Of a stretch of DNA of 64,000 nucleotides, positions 15,402 to 24,630 are shown piece after piece. The number at the start of each line of letters is the position of its first letter. The first letter of the stretch is position 1. Under the pieces are notes generated by a model. The model had not been told where the DNA came from, did no database searches, and saw only the letters and a program-made list of their open reading frames with translations. Source of the DNA: Paenibacillus hamazuiensis (GTDB taxonomy: Bacteria > Bacillota > Bacilli > Paenibacillales > NBRC-103111); assembly GCF_023276405.1 (NCBI RefSeq), contig NZ_JALRMO010000001.1, forward strand, positions 7,913,501-7,977,500, given 5' to 3'. The position numbers and the translations under genes are program-made.

Positions 15402-15959
15402 ATGTCTAAGAAGATCCTGATTGTGACCGGAGATGCGGCTGAGGCGCTGGAAGTGTATTACCCGTATTATCGCGTGCTGGAGGAAGGCTACGAAGCGGTG
15501 ATCGCTTCCCCGAAGAAAAAAGTGCTCAGGACCGTCGTGCACGACTTCGAAGGCTGGGATACATACACGGAGAAACCCGGCTACCAGCTCGAATCGCACA
15601 TTTCGTTCGAACAGGTCGAACCTGCGGAATACGACGGCCTCATCATCCCGGGCGGACGGGCGCCGGAATATATCCGCTTGGATGAGAATATTCCCCGTAT
15701 CGTCAGCCGCTTTTTTGAAGCGAATAAGCCGGTCGGCGCCATCTGCCATGCGGCTCTTGTGCTGAATGCGGTGAAAAATAACAGCTATTTCGAAGGGCGC
15801 ACGATGACCGCATATACCGCCTGCCGTCCCGACGTGGAAAACCTCGGAGCGCGTTATGCGTCGGAAACGTTGTGCGTCGACGGAAACCTCGTATCGGGTC
15901 ACGCTTGGCCGGATCTTCCCGGATTCATGAGAGAGTTTCTGCGGCTGGTGAAACAATAA
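15402..15959 (+). CDS. DJ-1/PfpI family protein
   Basis: This 185-residue cytoplasmic protein has the DJ-1/PfpI flavodoxin-like fold. The nucleophile elbow carries Cys in GAICHAALVL, an acidic residue sits near the start in GDAAEALE, and the substrate loop contains GLIIPGGRAPEYIR. Members act as protein or small-molecule deglycases, glyoxalases or intracellular peptidases; the exact role cannot be told. The conserved TAYTACRPDVENLGARY and VSGHAWPDLPGFM support the general PfpI group. ATG 15402 is preceded by TTGGGGTGATTGA. It is a single gene followed by a terminator. Confidence 0.88.
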   Translation: MSKKILIVTGDAAEALEVYYPYYRVLEEGYEAVIASPKKKVLRTVVHDFEGWDTYTEKPGYQLESHISFEQVEPAEYDGLIIPGGRAPEYIRLDENIPRIVSRFFEANKPVGAICHAALVLNAVKNNSYFEGRTMTAYTACRPDVENLGARYASETLCVDGNLVSGHAWPDLPGFMREFLRLVKQ

Positions 15960-15973
15960 AACGAACAAAACGA

Positions 15974-16008
15974 GAGCTGCCGGTGCGTGCCGGCGGTTCT
16001 TTTTTTTC
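15974..16008 (+). terminator. Terminator after the DJ-1/PfpI gene
   Basis: A ten-pair stem (GAGCTGCCGG with CCGGCGGTTC, G-T pairs allowed), a TGCGTG loop and a long T run. Confidence 0.8.
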
Positions 16009-16091
16009 TCTGGAATTCTCTTAAATATTTGGGGAATTTCAGCTATGATAGAGACCGTAAAGAAGCAGCCAGACTATGGGAGGGACGCGAA

Positions 16092-16550
16092 ATGCAGAAG
16101 AAAGGACTTGCCGAAAGCGAGGCGCATGCACGACTTTTGGTGGACAGCTATTTTAGATGGACGGGGAAAAAATTGCTCGACATAGACGGCGCAAAACCGC
16201 TGGCAGGCCAGCTGTTCGAGGCGCCGATCGTCATTTTGTCACACGGCACGGAAGCCGATCCGGTATTGAATTACGGCAACCGCAGGGCGCTGGAGCTGTG
16301 GGAAATGGAATGGGATGCCTTTACGCAAACGCCGTCGCGTCAAACGGCGGAGCCGATGATGCAGGCGGAAAGGGAGGTTTTTATGAGAACGGTCAGCGAG
16401 AAAGGATATGTCGACAATTATACGGGAATCCGCATTTCGCGGACGGGCAAACGGTTTTCCATCAACAACGCGACGGTCTGGAACTTGATTGACGGCGAAG
16501 GCCGTTACGTGGGGCAGGCGGCGGCGATCGCGAGGCATGAGTATATTTAG
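16092..16550 (+). CDS. MEKHLA domain protein
   Basis: The 152-residue protein matches the PAS-related MEKHLA family from end to end: IVILSHGTEADPVLNYGNRR, ALELWEMEWDAFTQTPSRQTAEP, YTGIRISRTGKRFSINNATV and WNLIDGEGRYVGQAAAI. In plants the domain sits at the end of HD-ZIP III factors; in bacteria it is usually free-standing and of unknown function, perhaps a small-ligand sensor. ATG 16092 follows GGGAGGGACGC. The gene is single. A strong inverted repeat without a T run lies just after the stop. Confidence 0.85.
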   Translation: MQKKGLAESEAHARLLVDSYFRWTGKKLLDIDGAKPLAGQLFEAPIVILSHGTEADPVLNYGNRRALELWEMEWDAFTQTPSRQTAEPMMQAEREVFMRTVSEKGYVDNYTGIRISRTGKRFSINNATVWNLIDGEGRYVGQAAAIARHEYI

Positions 16551-16565
16551 CGGGGTTCGACTCAA

Positions 16566-16614
16566 CAATCATGCGGCTGCCCTGACCGCAGGTGCCGGGG
16601 GCGCCGCATGATTG
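16566..16614. terminator. Inverted repeat between MEKHLA and glycosylase genes
   Basis: CAATCATGCGGC pairs with GCCGCATGATTG (12 perfect pairs, 25-base GC-rich loop). It lies between convergent genes and probably works as a terminator although no T run follows on either strand. Confidence 0.45.
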
Positions 16615-16644
16615 TCGGAGGGACGGATTCCTTCGATTGCTTTC

Positions 16645-17232
16645 TCACTTAGAAACAAAGAGACTACCTTTCTCCCAGAAACGCCAAGGATAATGTTTTG
16701 CTTCGCCGGTATTGTCAATGCCAACCCTGGGTCCGGAGGCGATGGAATCTACGGTGCGCCCTTCCGCGATAAAAAGCGGCTTCCTGAAGAGCGGTTGTCC
16801 ATAATCCGCTTTTACGATCCCAAGGGCTTTGGTCAGCTTTCCCGGACCGTTGGCAAGTTCGCTTTTCTTTTTATCCCGGCCGCGGCGTTCGTACATCAGC
16901 TCGAGTCCGGTACACGGCTCGATGGCTCTGATGAGAACAGCCTCCGGTTGACCGGCTTGTCCGCTGACCACATTGATAAGACAATGCGTATGCATGACAT
17001 AAGTATACGCATAACCGGCCGGACCGAACATGATTTCCGTCCTTGGAGTTCTTCGGTTTCCAAAGCTATGTGCTGCACGGTCTTCCGGACCGATGTAGGC
17101 TTCCGTTTCCACGATCCATCCGGAGGCTGCCCCGGATTCCGTTTCCTTGATCAACAGCTTGCCGAGTAAAGCCTGCGCCAGCTCGAGCGTAGGCCGTTGA
17201 AAAAACGAAACATCCAGAGGCTGCATAAGCAT
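16645..17232 (-). CDS. mpg: DNA-3-methyladenine glycosylase (AAG/MPG family)
   Basis: The 195-residue protein matches the AAG/MPG family, which flips out and excises alkylated purines such as 3-methyladenine and hypoxanthine. Family blocks seen are LAQALLGKLLIK, the catalytic Glu region IVETEAYIGPEDRAAHSF, RTEIMFGPAGYAYTYVMHT, CLINVV, PEAVLIRAIEP and the end ANGPGKLTKALGI. Length is normal for bacterial members. ATG 17232 follows GGGGAG; ATG 17226 is also possible. The gene diverges from the methyltransferase at 17400. Confidence 0.92.
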   Translation of the reverse strand: MLMQPLDVSFFQRPTLELAQALLGKLLIKETESGAASGWIVETEAYIGPEDRAAHSFGNRRTPRTEIMFGPAGYAYTYVMHTHCLINVVSGQAGQPEAVLIRAIEPCTGLELMYERRGRDKKKSELANGPGKLTKALGIVKADYGQPLFRKPLFIAEGRTVDSIASGPRVGIDNTGEAKHYPWRFWEKGSLFVSK

Positions 17233-17351
17233 GCGGCTCCCCTTTCTTTTGAGATCATGATCTATTATAACCCAAACGGAATTTTTGGATAAAAAGGGCA
17301 TAGGCCGCTTCAACTTTGAAGACATTTATGATAATATAAACATACCGTCAC

Positions 17352-17368
17352 GTGAAATATTGTTTCAC
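17352..17368. promoter_or_regulatory. Inverted repeat upstream of the methyltransferase
   Basis: GTGAAA-tattg-TTTCAC, followed by a further TGAAAC, lies between the divergent glycosylase and methyltransferase genes and could be a repressor site. Confidence 0.35.
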
Positions 17369-17399
17369 CAAATGAAACTAAAAGGATGGTGTGTATACA

Positions 17400-18173
17400 A
17401 TGGACATTAAGCAGCAAGTGCAAAGCCAGTTCGGGAAAAACGCGGCGAATTACGTAACAAGCCGCCTGCATGCGCAGGGGGACGATTTGAAAGCGCTGGT
17501 GGAGCTCGCGCAGGCCGAAGGGAGCCGCGGGGCGCTCGACATAGCGACCGGCGGAGGCCATGTGGCGAATGCGCTCGCCGCATTCATCGAAAGCGTCACC
17601 GCTTGCGATTTGACGGAAGCGATGCTGGAGCAGGCGCGGAAGTTTATCGCCGGCCAAGGCCGCACGAACGTCAGCTTTGCGGCGGGAGACGCGGAATCGC
17701 TTCCTTTTGCAAATGAGGCTTTCGATCTGGTTACTTGCCGCATAGCCGCACACCATTTTCCGGATCCGGACGCTTTCGTTCGCGAGGCGTTCCGCGTGCT
17801 TGCGCCGGGCGGGAGCTTTTTGCTGATCGACAATGTGGCTCCGGAGGAGAACGAACTTGACGAGTGGTACAACGACATCGAGAAGAGACGGGATCACAGC
17901 CATGTCCGCGCGTGGAAAAAATCCGAATGGCTCGCGCGTATCGAGCGCAGCGGCTTTAGAGTGAAGCAGCTTCGGGTTTTTCCGAAACCGTTCGAGTTCC
18001 GCGGCTGGACGGAGCGGATGGGGCTCCCGCCCGAGGCGGCGGCAGAACTGGAGAAGCGGATGGTGGAGGCGCCGGAGCGGGTGCGGAAGCATTTTCAGGT
18101 GGAAATCGAGAACGGGCGTGTCCACAGCTTTCAGGGCGAATCGATTCTCGTGCAGGCGAGAAAACCGTTATAA
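17400..18173 (+). CDS. Class I SAM-dependent methyltransferase (UbiE/YcgJ-like)
   Basis: The 257-residue protein has the SAM-binding motif I LDIATGGGHVANALA, the acidic end of strand 2 in VTACDLTEAML, motif II FAAGDAESLPFANEAFDLVTC and the post-motif RVLAPGGSFLLIDN, all within about residues 40-150. It is close to YcgJ/UbiE-type methyltransferases; the methyl acceptor is unknown. ATG 17400 is preferred since AAAGGATGG lies ten bases before it; GTG 17391 is an alternative. It has an inverted-repeat candidate operator upstream and stands alone before the phenylalanyl-tRNA synthetase leader. Confidence 0.85.
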   Translation: MDIKQQVQSQFGKNAANYVTSRLHAQGDDLKALVELAQAEGSRGALDIATGGGHVANALAAFIESVTACDLTEAMLEQARKFIAGQGRTNVSFAAGDAESLPFANEAFDLVTCRIAAHHFPDPDAFVREAFRVLAPGGSFLLIDNVAPEENELDEWYNDIEKRRDHSHVRAWKKSEWLARIERSGFRVKQLRVFPKPFEFRGWTERMGLPPEAAAELEKRMVEAPERVRKHFQVEIENGRVHSFQGESILVQARKPL

Positions 18174-18185
18174 TCGAATGCCCAC

Positions 18186-18214
18186 TTGCATTGCAAGCGG
18201 CGTTTGCATATAAT
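18186..18214 (+). promoter_or_regulatory. Promoter of the pheST T-box leader
   Basis: TTGCAT (18186-18191), a 17-base spacer and TATAAT (18209-18214). Confidence 0.85.
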
Positions 18215-18220
18215 ACGTGT

Positions 18221-18527
18221 TAATTGAACATATCGTCAAATGCGTTGAAGGAGAAAAGTACGCAGCGCCTCTTTACAGGGAGAAGCCGGCCGGAGATTGA
18301 GAGCCGCTTCAAAGAACCAGGCTGCCGAAGTTCGCTCCCGAGCAGACCCTTGAAACCGCCTGAATCCGGCGTGCAAGTAGGGGGAACCGGAGAATATCCG
18401 TTATGAGCAACGAGTGAGAACCTTTTCCAGGCTTGTGCCGGTCGCAACGGCGGAAGAAGGAAGAAAGGTTCTAACAAGGGTGGTACCGCGGCTTTTTCGT
18501 CCCTTTTTGGGAGAAAAGGCCTTTTTT
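18221..18527 (+). promoter_or_regulatory. T-box riboswitch, phenylalanine-specific
   Basis: The leader contains the invariant T-box AGGGTGGTACCGCG (18477-18490), followed by a terminator (18490-18527: GGCTTTTTCGTCCC with GGGAGAAAAGGCC, then T6). The specifier codon appears to be UUC (18308-18310) in the internal loop of stem I. Uncharged tRNA-Phe would pair with UUC and with the T-box UGGU bulge, stabilising the antiterminator and letting transcription enter pheS. Confidence 0.93.
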
Positions 18528-18644
18528 GTCGTTTAGGAAATAATGCGCAGCCAATTCCGTGGATAACGGGGGATATGGGGATATGTTCCTGTGCATGAAA
18601 TGGCCGCGAAACTTTTGGAGGCAATTTTCGAAGGAGGTATGAAC

Positions 18645-19679
18645 ATGAAGGACAAGTTGGAAGCATTAAAGCAGGAAGCGCTGCAGGAGCTGGCGCAGGT
18701 GGAAAACCAGCAGCAGCTCAATGACCTGAGGGTCAAGTATTTGGGCAAAAAAGGCCCGCTCACCGAAATACTGCGCGGCATGGGGGCGCTCAGCGCCGAG
18801 GAGCGGCCGATCATCGGTCAAGTCGCGAACGACGTTCGCGCGGCGATCGAATCCGTCATTGAAGCGAAGCAGCAGGAATACGAGCAGGCGGAAACGGCAA
18901 ACCGGCTTCGCGCGGAAACGATCGACGTGACGCTGCCCGGCCGTCCGGCTGCAACCGGGGCTCTGCATCCGCTGACGAAAGTGATCCAGGAGATCGAGGA
19001 TATTTTCGTCGGCATGGGCTATACGGTGGCGGAAGGGCCTGAGGTGGAGCAGGATTATTACAACTTCGAGGCGCTCAATCTGCCGAAAAACCACCCGGCC
19101 CGCGACATGCAGGATTCGTTTTACATTACCGAAGAGATCTTGATGCGCACTCATACGTCGCCGGTTCAAGTTCGCACGATGGAGAAAATGAAAGGCGAAG
19201 TGCCGGTGAAGATCATTTGCCCGGGCAAAGTGTACCGCCGCGACGACGACGACGCGACGCATTCGCATATGTTCACGCAGATCGAAGGTCTGGTCATCGA
19301 CCGGAATATCCGGATGAGCGACTTGAAGGGAACGCTGCTGCAGTTCGTGCAGGAGATGTTCGGCAAGCAGACGAAAATCCGCATGCGTCCGAGCTTCTTC
19401 CCGTTCACCGAGCCGAGCGCGGAGGTTGACGTGAGCTGCATGATGTGCGGGGGAGCGGGATGCCGCACGTGCAAGATGACGGGCTGGCTGGAAATTCTCG
19501 GCTCCGGCATGGTGCATCCGCGGGTGCTCGAGATGGCCGGTTACGACCCGGAAGTATACAGCGGCTTCGCCTTCGGGATGGGCGTCGAGCGGATCGCCAT
19601 GCTGAAGTACGGCATCGACGATATTCGGCATTTTTACACGAACGACCTTCGTTTCCTGAAGCAGTTCGTTCATTTGTGA
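18645..19679 (+). CDS. pheS: Phenylalanine--tRNA ligase alpha subunit
   Basis: The 344-residue protein is the catalytic class II subunit of the alpha2-beta2 synthetase that charges tRNA-Phe in the cytoplasm. The N-terminal coiled-coil arm (1-90) is followed by the class II core with motif 2 around [19 protein letters not shown] and motif 3 in the C-terminal [18 protein letters not shown]. It has the usual [20 protein letters not shown] stretch. ATG 18645 is chosen because AAGGAGG lies seven bases upstream; the ATG at 18639 overlaps that site. It is controlled by the Phe T-box and co-transcribed with pheT 19 bases downstream. Confidence 0.97.
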   Translation: MKDKLEALKQEALQELAQVENQQQLNDLRVKYLGKKGPLTEILRGMGALSAEERPIIGQVANDVRAAIESVIEAKQQEYEQAETANRLRAETIDVTLPGRPAATGALHPLTKVIQEIEDIFVGMGYTVAEGPEVEQDYYNFEALNLPKNHPARDMQDSFYITEEILMRTHTSPVQVRTMEKMKGEVPVKIICPGKVYRRDDDDATHSHMFTQIEGLVIDRNIRMSDLKGTLLQFVQEMFGKQTKIRMRPSFFPFTEPSAEVDVSCMMCGGAGCRTCKMTGWLEILGSGMVHPRVLEMAGYDPEVYSGFAFGMGVERIAMLKYGIDDIRHFYTNDLRFLKQFVHL

Positions 19680-19698
19680 GAGAGGGGAGCGAAAAGAC

Positions 19699-22131
19699 AT
19701 GAAAGTATCTTACCAATGGTTGTCCCAGTATGTGGACGTGAGCGGATATACGGCGGCGGAGCTGGCGGAGAAGCTGACGCGCAGCGGCATTGAAGTGGAC
19801 ATTGTGGAAAGCCGCAACAAAGGCGTGGAACACGTCGTGGTCGGCTATGTAAAAACGCGGGAGAAGCATCCGGACGCCGACAAGCTGAGCGTCTGCACCG
19901 TCGATGCCGGGCAAGGCGAGGATTTGCAAATCGTTTGCGGGGCGAAAAATGTAGCGGCCGGGCAAAAGGTGCCCGTCGCGCTGATCGGCGCGAAGCTGCC
20001 GGACGGCCTCGTGATCAAACGCGCGAAGCTGCGCGGCGTGGAATCCCAGGGCATGATCTGCTCGGCGAAGGAGCTCGGACTCAATGACAGGCTGCTGCCG
20101 AAGGAAATTCAGGAGGGCATCCTCGTGCTGCCGGAGGACACGCAGATCGGGCAAAGCATCCTCGAGGTGCTCGCGATCGACGACGAGGTGCTGGAGCTCG
20201 ACCTGACGCCGAACCGTTCGGATGCGCTCAGCATGCTCGGCGCGGCTTATGAAATCGCGGCGATTCTCGGCTGCGAGGTGAAGCTGCCTGACGCGGAAGC
20301 GGGAATCGGCGGAGGCGCGGTCCGCGCGGCGGATAAAATCAGCGTCAAGATCACGGCGGCGGAGCAATGCTCGCATTACGCGGCGCGGCTGATCGAAGGC
20401 GTGCAGGTCGGCAAATCGCCGCTATGGATGCAAAACCGGCTGATGGCGGCAGGCATCCGCCCGATCAACAACATCGTCGACATCACGAACTACGTGATGC
20501 TCGAATACGGACAGCCGCTTCATGCGTTCGATGCGGATAAGCTGGCGAACGGCCATATCGACGTTCGTTTGGCGAATGCCGGCGAAAAGCTCGTGACGCT
20601 CGACGATGTGGAGCGCACGCTGGAGCCGCATATGCTGCTTATTACCGACGGAACGAAGCCGGTGGCGATCGCCGGTGTGATGGGCGGCGCCAATTCCGAA
20701 GTGACGGAAGGCACGACGCGTATTTTGCTCGAATCGGCCAAGTTCGACGGCGGCTCGGTGCGCAAAACGTCCCGCCAGCTCGGGCTTCGCTCGGAAGCGA
20801 GCCTGCGCTTCGAGAAGGAAGTGAACCCCGAAGCCGTGATCCCGGCTCTGAACCGGGCTGCATCGCTGATGGCGCAGTATGCGGGAGGTCAGATCGCCGA
20901 GGGCATTGTCGAGGCGCGCACGAAAGAGCATAAGCCGGTGACGATCGCGATTACGGCGGACCGGATCAATCAATACCTGGGGACGCAGCTGAGCGCGGCT
21001 CAGGTTAAGGATATTTTTGCCAGACTGCATTTCCCGGTGGAAGAAGGCGCAGACGGATCGCTGACTGTTCACGTGCCGAGCCGGCGCGGCGATATTACCC
21101 GCACGGTCGATTTGATCGAGGAAGTGGCGAGGCTGCACGGCTACGATAACATTCCGACCACGCTGATGAGCGGAGTGACCACGCCGGGCTCGCTGACGAA
21201 GGAGCAGAAAATTCGCCGCATTGCGCGCGAACGGATGACTGCCGCCGGGCTGCACGAAGTGGTGACGTATACGTTCACCGATCCGAAGCTGATCGAGGAG
21301 TTCCCGGGCGCGTTCAAAGAGACGCAGCCGGTTGCTTTGGCCATGCCGATGAGCGAGGAGCACAGCACGCTGCGGACCAGCCTCATTCCGCATCTGCTTG
21401 AGGTGATCGGCTACAACCGCAATCGGAACATGGACGATGTGGCGGTATTCGAAATCGGCAAAGCATTCTTGACGCAGCAGAAGGCTCTGACGGAGCTACC
21501 GGAGGAGCGGCTGCTGTTATCGGCGGCGATCACCGGGAAGCGCCAAGACATGCATTGGACGGGGAAGGCGGCCGCGGTCGATTTTTACGATCTGAAGGGG
21601 ATCTTTGAAAATCTTGTCGGTTACCTCGGCATCGAAGGACTGACGTATGCTGCGGCCCAGCCGGAAGGCTACCATCCGGGACGGACGGCGGAGATCCGCC
21701 TTGACGGCAAGGCGATCGGATATATCGGGCAGCTGCACCCGGCTTACCAGAAGGCCAAAGATTTGGAGGATACCTACGTTCTTGAGGTGGAACTTGAACC
21801 GCTCGCCGCGAATGCGAACGGCAGCATCGCTTACCGGGCGCTGCCGCGTTATCCGGCTATCAGCCGCGACATGGCGCTGGTGGTGGATGCAGCTGTGCCG
21901 GTGGCGGATTTGGTTGCCAAAGCAAGCGAGGTGGCGGGAGATCTGCTCGAATCGATTCAAGTATTCGACGTGTTCACAGGGGAACGGCTCGGCGCGGGCA
22001 AAAAGAGCGTCGCGTTCTCTCTCGTCTATCGGACGCCGGAGCGTACGCTCACCGATGAGGAAGTCAGCGAACTGCATGCGAAAGCGGTCGCCGCTTTAGA
22101 GCAAACTTTCGGAGCGGAGCTCAGAAAATAG
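19699..22131 (+). CDS. pheT: Phenylalanine--tRNA ligase beta subunit
   Basis: The 810-residue protein is the beta subunit partner of PheS. Domains in order are an N-terminal EMAP-like tRNA-binding domain (about 39-150, DADKLSVCTVDAG and IVCGAKNVAAGQKVPVALIG), the B3/B4 domain with the proofreading site (about 210-390), B5 (about 405-475), the catalytic-like core (to about 690) and the C-terminal anticodon-binding FDX-ACB domain (about 715-810, YPAISRDMALVVD). Length is normal. ATG 19699 follows AGAGGGGAGCG. The gene ends with a terminator after the operon. Confidence 0.97.
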   Translation: MKVSYQWLSQYVDVSGYTAAELAEKLTRSGIEVDIVESRNKGVEHVVVGYVKTREKHPDADKLSVCTVDAGQGEDLQIVCGAKNVAAGQKVPVALIGAKLPDGLVIKRAKLRGVESQGMICSAKELGLNDRLLPKEIQEGILVLPEDTQIGQSILEVLAIDDEVLELDLTPNRSDALSMLGAAYEIAAILGCEVKLPDAEAGIGGGAVRAADKISVKITAAEQCSHYAARLIEGVQVGKSPLWMQNRLMAAGIRPINNIVDITNYVMLEYGQPLHAFDADKLANGHIDVRLANAGEKLVTLDDVERTLEPHMLLITDGTKPVAIAGVMGGANSEVTEGTTRILLESAKFDGGSVRKTSRQLGLRSEASLRFEKEVNPEAVIPALNRAASLMAQYAGGQIAEGIVEARTKEHKPVTIAITADRINQYLGTQLSAAQVKDIFARLHFPVEEGADGSLTVHVPSRRGDITRTVDLIEEVARLHGYDNIPTTLMSGVTTPGSLTKEQKIRRIARERMTAAGLHEVVTYTFTDPKLIEEFPGAFKETQPVALAMPMSEEHSTLRTSLIPHLLEVIGYNRNRNMDDVAVFEIGKAFLTQQKALTELPEERLLLSAAITGKRQDMHWTGKAAAVDFYDLKGIFENLVGYLGIEGLTYAAAQPEGYHPGRTAEIRLDGKAIGYIGQLHPAYQKAKDLEDTYVLEVELEPLAANANGSIAYRALPRYPAISRDMALVVDAAVPVADLVAKASEVAGDLLESIQVFDVFTGERLGAGKKSVAFSLVYRTPERTLTDEEVSELHAKAVAALEQTFGAELRK

Positions 22132-22157
22132 ACAAACTTCTACAGAACTATGGCAGG

Positions 22158-22206
22158 AAAAAAGGCTCGTCGTATCGAATCTTTATGGATACGGCGGGCC
22201 TTTTTG
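22158..22206 (+). terminator. Terminator of the pheST operon
   Basis: AAAAAGGCTCGTCGTATC pairs with GATACGGCGGGCCTTTTT across a short loop; the T5 run is the end of the right arm. Confidence 0.85.
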
Positions 22207-22629
22207 GGTTTTGCCGGGGAGTATGTCTCCGAAAGCGATTGGAACTAATGGTAAAAGGTCCCATTTTGTGAGCCGGAAGGTTTCCCGAGACTGGTTCGGA
22301 TGCATTTGAGCGTACGTGAAGGGATAAGACGCACAGGGTACACAAGGGGCCAAACGCTTCGAAAGCGGATTAAAGCGAGATAAGCGCAGTATCTTGGTTA
22401 ATGTGGGTTATTACGAACCGGCAAATCGGCTTAAGCGAATAAACTTGGCTTATTTTTGCCAAGGGTGCCGCGAAATGGGGGAAGCCGCCGTGATAAGCCA
22501 ACTTTTTAAGCCTATTGTTTGCCGATAGCTTAAGTGGAACCGATTTTAAACAAGTTTTTGAGCTTAAATTGCATGAACCTGCGTGCGGGACGGAATTTTC
22601 GCTGCAGGATAGAAGGGAGAAAACGAGCG
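22207..22629 (+). other. Intergenic DNA between pheT and zapA
   Basis: No coding sequence is supported here. One small hairpin (CTTGGC-ttattttt-GCCAAG, 22444-22463) is visible. An in-frame extension of zapA to 22534 has no ribosome site and is unlike the family N terminus. Confidence 0.5.
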
Positions 22630-24612
22630 GTGAGCGCAGAAGATAAAATCCGGTTAACCGTCGACATATATGGATCTCAGTACAAGCTGGTCGGGGGCGG
22701 CAGCACGAGCCCGCATTACATGAAGCAGGTGGCCGCTCATGTGAACGACCAGATGCACTCGATCGCCAAGGCCAACGCGCGGCTCGATTCCCAGCGAATC
22801 GCGGTGCTGGCTGCGGTGAACATGGCCGATGAATATTTCAAGCTTCAGCAGGAGTTCGAACGGCTGCAGGACAAGCTGCGCCAGGAGTGGGAGCAGCTGA
22901 AGGCGGCGCATGCGCAGGAGCTTGCGCAGGTACGCGAAACGGCCGCAGCGGAAGTGAAGGCGGAACACGCCGTGGCACTGGAGGCGCTGCAGGCGGAGCA
23001 CGCGGCGGCGCTGGAAGCGGCGCAAGCGGAGCGGGAGCGGCTGCGCGAAGCGCACGCGCAGGAGCTGGCGCAGCAGCGCGAAGCGGCGGAGCGGGCGCAG
23101 GCGGAGCACGCCGCGGCGCTGGAAGCGGCGCAAGCGGAGCGGGAGCGGCTGCGCGAAGCGCACGCGCAGGAGCTGGCGCAGCAGCGCGAGGCGGCGGAGC
23201 GAGCGCAGGCGGAGCACGCGGCGGCGCTGGAAGCGGCGCAAGCGGAGCGGGAGCGGCTGCGCGAAGCGCATGCGCAGGAGCTGGCGCAGCAGCGCGAAGC
23301 GGCGGAGCGGGCGCAGGCGGAGCACGCGGCGGCGCTGGAAGCGGCGCAAGCGGAGCGGGAGCGGCTGCGTGAAGCGCATGCGCAGGAGCTGGCGCAGCAG
23401 CGTGAATTGCTGGAGCTCGCGGAAGCGGAGCATGCGGCGGCGCTGAAGGAAGTGCAGGCGGAGCACGCGGCGGCACTGGAGGCGGCGCGAGCGGAGCGGG
23501 AGCGGCTGCGTGAAGCGCATGCGCAGGAGCTGGCGCAGCAGCGCGAAGCGGCGGAGCGAGCGCAGGCGGAGCACGCCGCGGCGCTGGAAGCGGCGCAAGC
23601 GGAGCGGGAGCGGCTGCGCGAAGCGCATGCGCAGGAGCTGGCGCAGCAGCGTGAATTGCTGGAGCTCGCGGAAGCGGAGCATGCGGCGGCGCTGAAGGAA
23701 GTGCAGGCGGAGCACGCGGCGGCGCTGGAAGCGGCGCAAGCGGAGCGGGAGCGGCTGCGTGAAGCGCATGCGCAGGAGCTGGCGCAGGAACGCGAATTGC
23801 TGGAGCTTTTACAAGCGGAGCACGCAGCGGCGCTTGAGGCGATGCAGGCGCGGCACGCCGCTGCACTGGAGGCGGAGAGGAAGCGGCTGAGTGAAACGCA
23901 CGCACAAGAACTGGCGCAGCAGCGCGAACTGCTGGAGCTCGCGGAAGCGGAACGAGCGGCGGCACTGGAGGCAGTTCAGTCGGAGCAGGCAGCGGCGCTG
24001 GAAGCGGCGCAAGCGGAACGGGAGCGGCTGAGCGAAGCGCATGCACAGGAACTGACGCAGCAGCGTGAGGCGCTGGAAAGCGAGCGCGTGCATTGGGAGA
24101 CCGCGCATGCGCAGCAGCGCCAAGAGCTTGAGCGGCTGAAAGCCGCGCAAGGAAAGCTGCGCGAGGAGCGGGACCTGCTGCAGCAGGAGCTGCAGCGGCT
24201 GGAAGCCGCGCAGCGGCAGCTCGCGCAGCAAAACGAGCAGTTGGATGCAAGGCTCGCCGCGCTGCAAAAGGCCGAGCAGGACCGCGACGACAAGGAACGG
24301 CAGCTGCAGACCGACTACGAGCGCATTGCCGCACAAAACGAGGAGCTGGACAAGCAGCTGGCGGATGAGCTGGAGCGCGCACGGTCGCAGGAAGAGACGA
24401 TGCAGCGGCTGTATGACCAAATAGCCCGTTTGGAGGAAGATGTCAGTCAGCTCCTGGACGATCAGGAGAAGCTGCAGCGGCAGCTGAAGGACGAACAGGA
24501 CAGACGCGAACAGGCCGAAACGGTCGCCCGCGATTACGAGGCGCTGAAGGTGGAGTACGAGAAGCTGCAGGAAGAATTTAACGAATGGATTCATCTCATT
24601 GACGAAAAGTAA
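22630..24612 (+). CDS. zapA: ZapA-family cell division protein with a giant repetitive helical tail
   Basis: Residues 1 to about 75 are a normal ZapA domain (IRLTVDIYGSQYKLVG, then VAAHVNDQMHSIAK and RIAVLAAVNMADEYFKLQ), which binds FtsZ and bundles its filaments at the division ring. Typical ZapA proteins are 85-110 residues; this one is 660. From about residue 122 to 480 the tail is built of 36-residue repeats (108 bp at 22993, 23101, 23209 and 23317, then further units, two with an 11-residue AEHAAALKEVQ insert), rich in Ala, Glu, Arg and Gln. Residues 480-660 are ordinary coiled coil. The GTG at 22630 follows GAAGGGAG. cvpA follows, as in the usual zapA-cvpA-mutS2 neighbourhood, so the gene is the genuine chromosomal zapA. 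Confidence 0.9.
   Translation: MSAEDKIRLTVDIYGSQYKLVGGGSTSPHYMKQVAAHVNDQMHSIAKANARLDSQRIAVLAAVNMADEYFKLQQEFERLQDKLRQEWEQLKAAHAQELAQVRETAAAEVKAEHAVALEALQAEHAAALEAAQAERERLREAHAQELAQQREAAERAQAEHAAALEAAQAERERLREAHAQELAQQREAAERAQAEHAAALEAAQAERERLREAHAQELAQQREAAERAQAEHAAALEAAQAERERLREAHAQELAQQRELLELAEAEHAAALKEVQAEHAAALEAARAERERLREAHAQELAQQREAAERAQAEHAAALEAAQAERERLREAHAQELAQQRELLELAEAEHAAALKEVQAEHAAALEAAQAERERLREAHAQELAQERELLELLQAEHAAALEAMQARHAAALEAERKRLSETHAQELAQQRELLELAEAERAAALEAVQSEQAAALEAAQAERERLSEAHAQELTQQREALESERVHWETAHAQQRQELERLKAAQGKLREERDLLQQELQRLEAAQRQLAQQNEQLDARLAALQKAEQDRDDKERQLQTDYERIAAQNEELDKQLADELERARSQEETMQRLYDQIARLEEDVSQLLDDQEKLQRQLKDEQDRREQAETVARDYEALKVEYEKLQEEFNEWIHLIDEK
22993..23814 (+). 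repeat. 108-bp in-frame coding repeats in zapA
   Basis: Near-identical 108-bp units begin at 22993, 23101, 23209, 23317, 23458, 23566 and 23707, with 33-bp partial units at 23425 and 23674. Each full unit encodes about 36 residues beginning AEHAAALEAAQAERERLREA. More diverged units continue to about 24070. Confidence 0.92.
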
Positions 24613-24630
24613 AGGATAAACATACCGGAT

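Noticed and set aside
22838-24382. Long minus-strand frame rich in Ala and Pro opposite zapA
   Set aside because: It is produced by the codon periodicity of the 108-bp repeats on the other strand; there is no ribosome site and the composition is an artefact.
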